A program made the position numbers and the translations under genes. A stretch of 64,000 bases of DNA. Origin: PALSA-612 sp963776375 (GTDB lineage: Bacteria; Actinomycetota; Thermoleophilia; Gaiellales; Gaiellaceae). Positions 61,830 through 64,000 of the stretch are shown piece after piece; the stretch's first letter is position 1; the number at the start of each line of letters is the position of its first letter. Where the stretch lies: NCBI GenBank assembly GCA_963776375.1, contig CAVZMF010000002.1, positions 248,001 through 312,000 on the forward strand, given 5' to 3'. Under the pieces are notes generated by a model. The model was not told where the DNA came from and did not search any database. It worked only from the letters and a program-made list of their open reading frames with translations.

Positions 61830-63239
61830 TCACGTGATCTTAGGGATTGCTCGGGCAGTCATGAGAACGCCGGCCACGAGGATCGCGAGCGCGCTCGCAG
61901 CCGGCAGGAGGCGTACGAGCCGGCCTTCCATGCTCATGCGGCCGAACACGCGCTTGGCGTAGACGGCGACGAGTCCGATGCCGGTGATCGTCAGTGCCAG
62001 GCCGAGGCTGAAGGCGACGATCAGGACGAGCCCGAACGCGACCCGGTGCAGCGAGATCGCCGCGAGCAGGACGACGAGCGCCGACGGGCAGGGCAGCAGG
62101 CCGCCGGACACGCCCACGGCCACGAGCGACCGCGCGGACAGGGAAGCCGGCATCTCGTGCCCGTGGCCGTGGTCGTGCGGGTGGTCGTGATCGTGATCGT
62201 GATGGTGATCGTGGTCATGGCCTCGGCGCCGGCGCAGCCGGGCGCGCAGCACCGACACGCCGATGCCGACCACCATCACCCCGGCCACGAGGTTGAGCCA
62301 GGGATAGAGCGTGTCCGGGACGATGAACTGCGACAGGAGCAGAGTGACGAGGCCCAGCCCGAAGACCCCGAGGGTGTGCGTGATCGTCACGACCAGGCCG
62401 AGCAGGACGGCGTGCCGCGGCGTGCCGCGCTGCCCGACGAGGTAGGCGGCGACGATCGACTTGCCGTGGCCGGGGCTGAGCGCGTGTGCCGCGCCCCAGA
62501 AGAGGGCGACCGCGAGCGAGATCAGGATCACGCCGGCGCTCAGGTGGTCGCGCGTGATCAGCGACGCGAAGCCGCCGTCCGAAACCGCGCGGACGCCGAC
62601 GCGCTGCTCGAGGACGCTCCTGGGCAGCAGCTTCGGCGGCGACCCGTCGCCGGTTCCCGGCCGCAGCTGCGCGGTCGCCTCGGTCACGTCCAGCGGGCTC
62701 TGGAGCAGGTTCTTGGGATAGGAGAGGAGCTCGTGGGAGACCGAGCTCGAGGGTGCGCTCGAGTCTGCCACCGTGGCACCGAAGCCGGGTTGCACGACGA
62801 TCTCCTTCCACCCGATCCGGTCCTGGTAGTTCCGGTCGTCGTACACCAGCGGCCCGCCGTGGGCGAGGCGGGGCGAGGCGAGCAGCACCTCGAGCCGCGT
62901 CGTGCGCAGGCCGGCCTGCCCGGGCGGGAAGGCGAGGACGTGTTTCGCCGCCGTCAGCGTCACCGGTCGGCCGCCGACGGTGACGTCGACGTGGCGGGCG
63001 ACCGAGCGGGCGAGAGCGTCGCCGTAGGCGGCCTCACCCTTCGCCTGCACCTCGGATCTGGCCTGGAAGGTCGGGATCTCGGCCATGTCCAGCACGTAGA
63101 GGACGTACAGCCGCGCGCCCGAGGGCTCGATGCGTCCAAAGCGGTTGACCGTGAAGTTGCCCAGCGGGTGAGCACTCGCACTCGCCGCGAACGCGAGTGC
63201 GACCGCAGTCAGCGTGAGGAGGATCGCGAGCTTCTTCAC
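61830..63239 (-). CDS. NicO/RcnA-type nickel-cobalt transporter with N-terminal exported domain
   Basis: 469 residues from GTG 63239. A signal peptide (KKLAILLTLTAVALAFAASASA) and HPLGNFTVNRFGRIE open a beta-rich extracytoplasmic domain of about 220 residues. Six helices follow with HALSPGHGKSIVAAYLVG and GGLLPCPSALVVLLAAI, the NicO family motifs. Between helices 3 and 4 lies a His/Asp loop (GHDHDHHHDHDHDHPHDHG) that should bind metal. Likely exports Ni/Co or a related ion. Coupled by GTGA to the upstream TPR gene. Confidence 0.88.
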   Translation of the reverse strand: MKKLAILLTLTAVALAFAASASAHPLGNFTVNRFGRIEPSGARLYVLYVLDMAEIPTFQARSEVQAKGEAAYGDALARSVARHVDVTVGGRPVTLTAAKHVLAFPPGQAGLRTTRLEVLLASPRLAHGGPLVYDDRNYQDRIGWKEIVVQPGFGATVADSSAPSSSVSHELLSYPKNLLQSPLDVTEATAQLRPGTGDGSPPKLLPRSVLEQRVGVRAVSDGGFASLITRDHLSAGVILISLAVALFWGAAHALSPGHGKSIVAAYLVGQRGTPRHAVLLGLVVTITHTLGVFGLGLVTLLLSQFIVPDTLYPWLNLVAGVMVVGIGVSVLRARLRRRRGHDHDHHHDHDHDHPHDHGHGHEMPASLSARSLVAVGVSGGLLPCPSALVVLLAAISLHRVAFGLVLIVAFSLGLALTITGIGLVAVYAKRVFGRMSMEGRLVRLLPAASALAILVAGVLMTARAIPKIT

Positions 63240-64000
63240 CGTGCGTACCTCGCGGCGACAGGTGACCAGATCAGCGAGAACCTGGCGTTCAGCGCGAGCG
63301 CGCGCCTGAACCAGACGCGCGCGGAGGCGGTCCGGCCCAAGCACCGCTCGATGAAGCCGCGGTGGAAGAACTTCAGGGCGTCCTGCGTGCCCAGCCGGAG
63401 TGCGCGCTGCGAGTGGGGCAGGGCGGCCGCGCACTGCCCGTTCCGGGCGAGCGCCCAGGCGAGGACGTCGTCGCCGTCGATCGAGGGCCGGTCGTGCCGG
63501 CCGACCCGCGCCAGCTTCAGGGCATGTCGCAGCGCGATGCCGTGGTCGACGTCGAAGAGCGCGATCTCCAGGTCGGTCTTGACGCCGTTCGCGCGCAGCA
63601 GCCGCTCGATGGCGCCGATCAGTGCGTACTGCCGCTGCGCAAGTCCCGGACGGCCGGTCACGCGGTAGAGGTCGCCGAGCGCGCCCGCGTACTGCGGCAG
63701 CGGGATCAGGTCGACCGCGCGCCGCTCGAGCGCGATCGCCGGCCCGTAGTGCCCGAGCGCCGCCTCGGCCTGCGCCAGGGCGTCGAGGCCGTAGGCGTAG
63801 TCCGGGAAGGCGGCGTTGGCGAGCCGGTACTCGCGCGCGGCGTCCGCGTAGCGGCCGTGGTTGAAGTACAGCTTCCCGAGCTGGACGTGGGTCCAGGCGG
63901 TCGGCTCGGCCGTGTCGGTGGCCGCGTCGACGGCGAGCTTCATCGCGCGGATCGCGGCGCCCGTCCGGCCGAGCAGCTCGCGGCCGTAGGAGACGCGCGC
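63236..64000 (-). CDS. TPR-repeat protein (partial, N-terminus outside window)
   Basis: The open frame reaches the window edge (at least 254 codons). Helical pairs such as WTHVQLGKLYFNHGRYADAAREYRLANAAFPDY and YGLDALAQAEAALGHYGPAIALERRAVDL are TPR units. The stop overlaps the NicO-type gene start, so they are co-translated. Function unknown, but the coupling suggests a role with the metal transporter. Confidence 0.8.
   Translation of the reverse strand, partial: ARVSYGRELLGRTGAAIRAMKLAVDAATDTAEPTAWTHVQLGKLYFNHGRYADAAREYRLANAAFPDYAYGLDALAQAEAALGHYGPAIALERRAVDLIPLPQYAGALGDLYRVTGRPGLAQRQYALIGAIERLLRANGVKTDLEIALFDVDHGIALRHALKLARVGRHDRPSIDGDDVLAWALARNGQCAAALPHSQRALRLGTQDALKFFHRGFIERCLGRTASARVWFRRALALNARFSLIWSPVAARYAR

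Overview
The window is very GC-rich actinobacterial DNA. Small GTG/ATG-started genes packed in overlapping operons, class II DAHP synthase, scpA-scpB-rluB, a SARP-type regulator, DtxR-type metal control and many leaderless promoters together suggest class Thermoleophilia (Gaiellales or Solirubrobacterales). That placement rests on gene content, not on a marker search. I found no rRNA, tRNA or CRISPR array.

Left end (1-7600): a SARP-type regulator at the edge faces a run of secreted-protein genes. These are a small exported protein, an HExxH peptidase, two proteins sharing a C-terminal module behind polyproline linkers (one with RTX-like repeats), a TolB-like propeller with an RTX-like tail, and a frameshifted PKD protein. 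Four of them are preceded by the same 11-bp direct repeat with a -10-like hexamer 8-9 bp further on, which is the layout of SARP-dependent promoters. Strong GC hairpins separate the genes.

7.6-32.7 kb is housekeeping: lpd, an endonuclease V-like gene, dnaE, an IS1595-family element, an ECF sigma/anti-sigma pair, lgt, scpA-scpB, a thioredoxin, rluB, a Ca2+/H+ exchanger, trpS, the shikimate block aroF-tyrA-plsC-aroA-cmk, der, gpsA and metK. Between cmk and der lie a decayed IS481 transposase and a decayed methyltransferase.

32.7-45.9 kb: a large cyclase-AAA-TPR regulator, a divergent DtxR-type regulator/ZIP pair with two operators, a GNAT, a YciI-like protein, priA, two tandem MFS exporters, def-fmt and an esterase. 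45.9-55 kb: rsmB, then the riboflavin genes ribD, ribE, ribBA and ribH (the last with a long acidic extension), rpmB, a 2H phosphoesterase, a badly frameshifted recG and an APH-family kinase. 55-64 kb: 11-bp tandem repeats, rsmD-coaD, a SepIVA-like coiled coil, a methyltransferase, an MMPL transporter, a small metallopeptidase, an ECF sigma/RskA-like anti-sigma pair, and a NicO-type metal exporter coupled to a TPR protein.

Three patterns run through the window. (1) At least 14 genes have a TAGNCT-like hexamer exactly 6 nt before the start codon, the mark of leaderless transcripts. (2) Three genes are followed by copies of one hairpin-containing repeat, and two of the copies carry IS sequence. 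(3) About 15 genes, including essential ones such as metK, der, priA and ribH, are broken by single-base indels, which points to sequencing or assembly error. I typed such genes 'pseudogene' because the sequence as given does not encode one intact product, but I expect most are intact in the organism.
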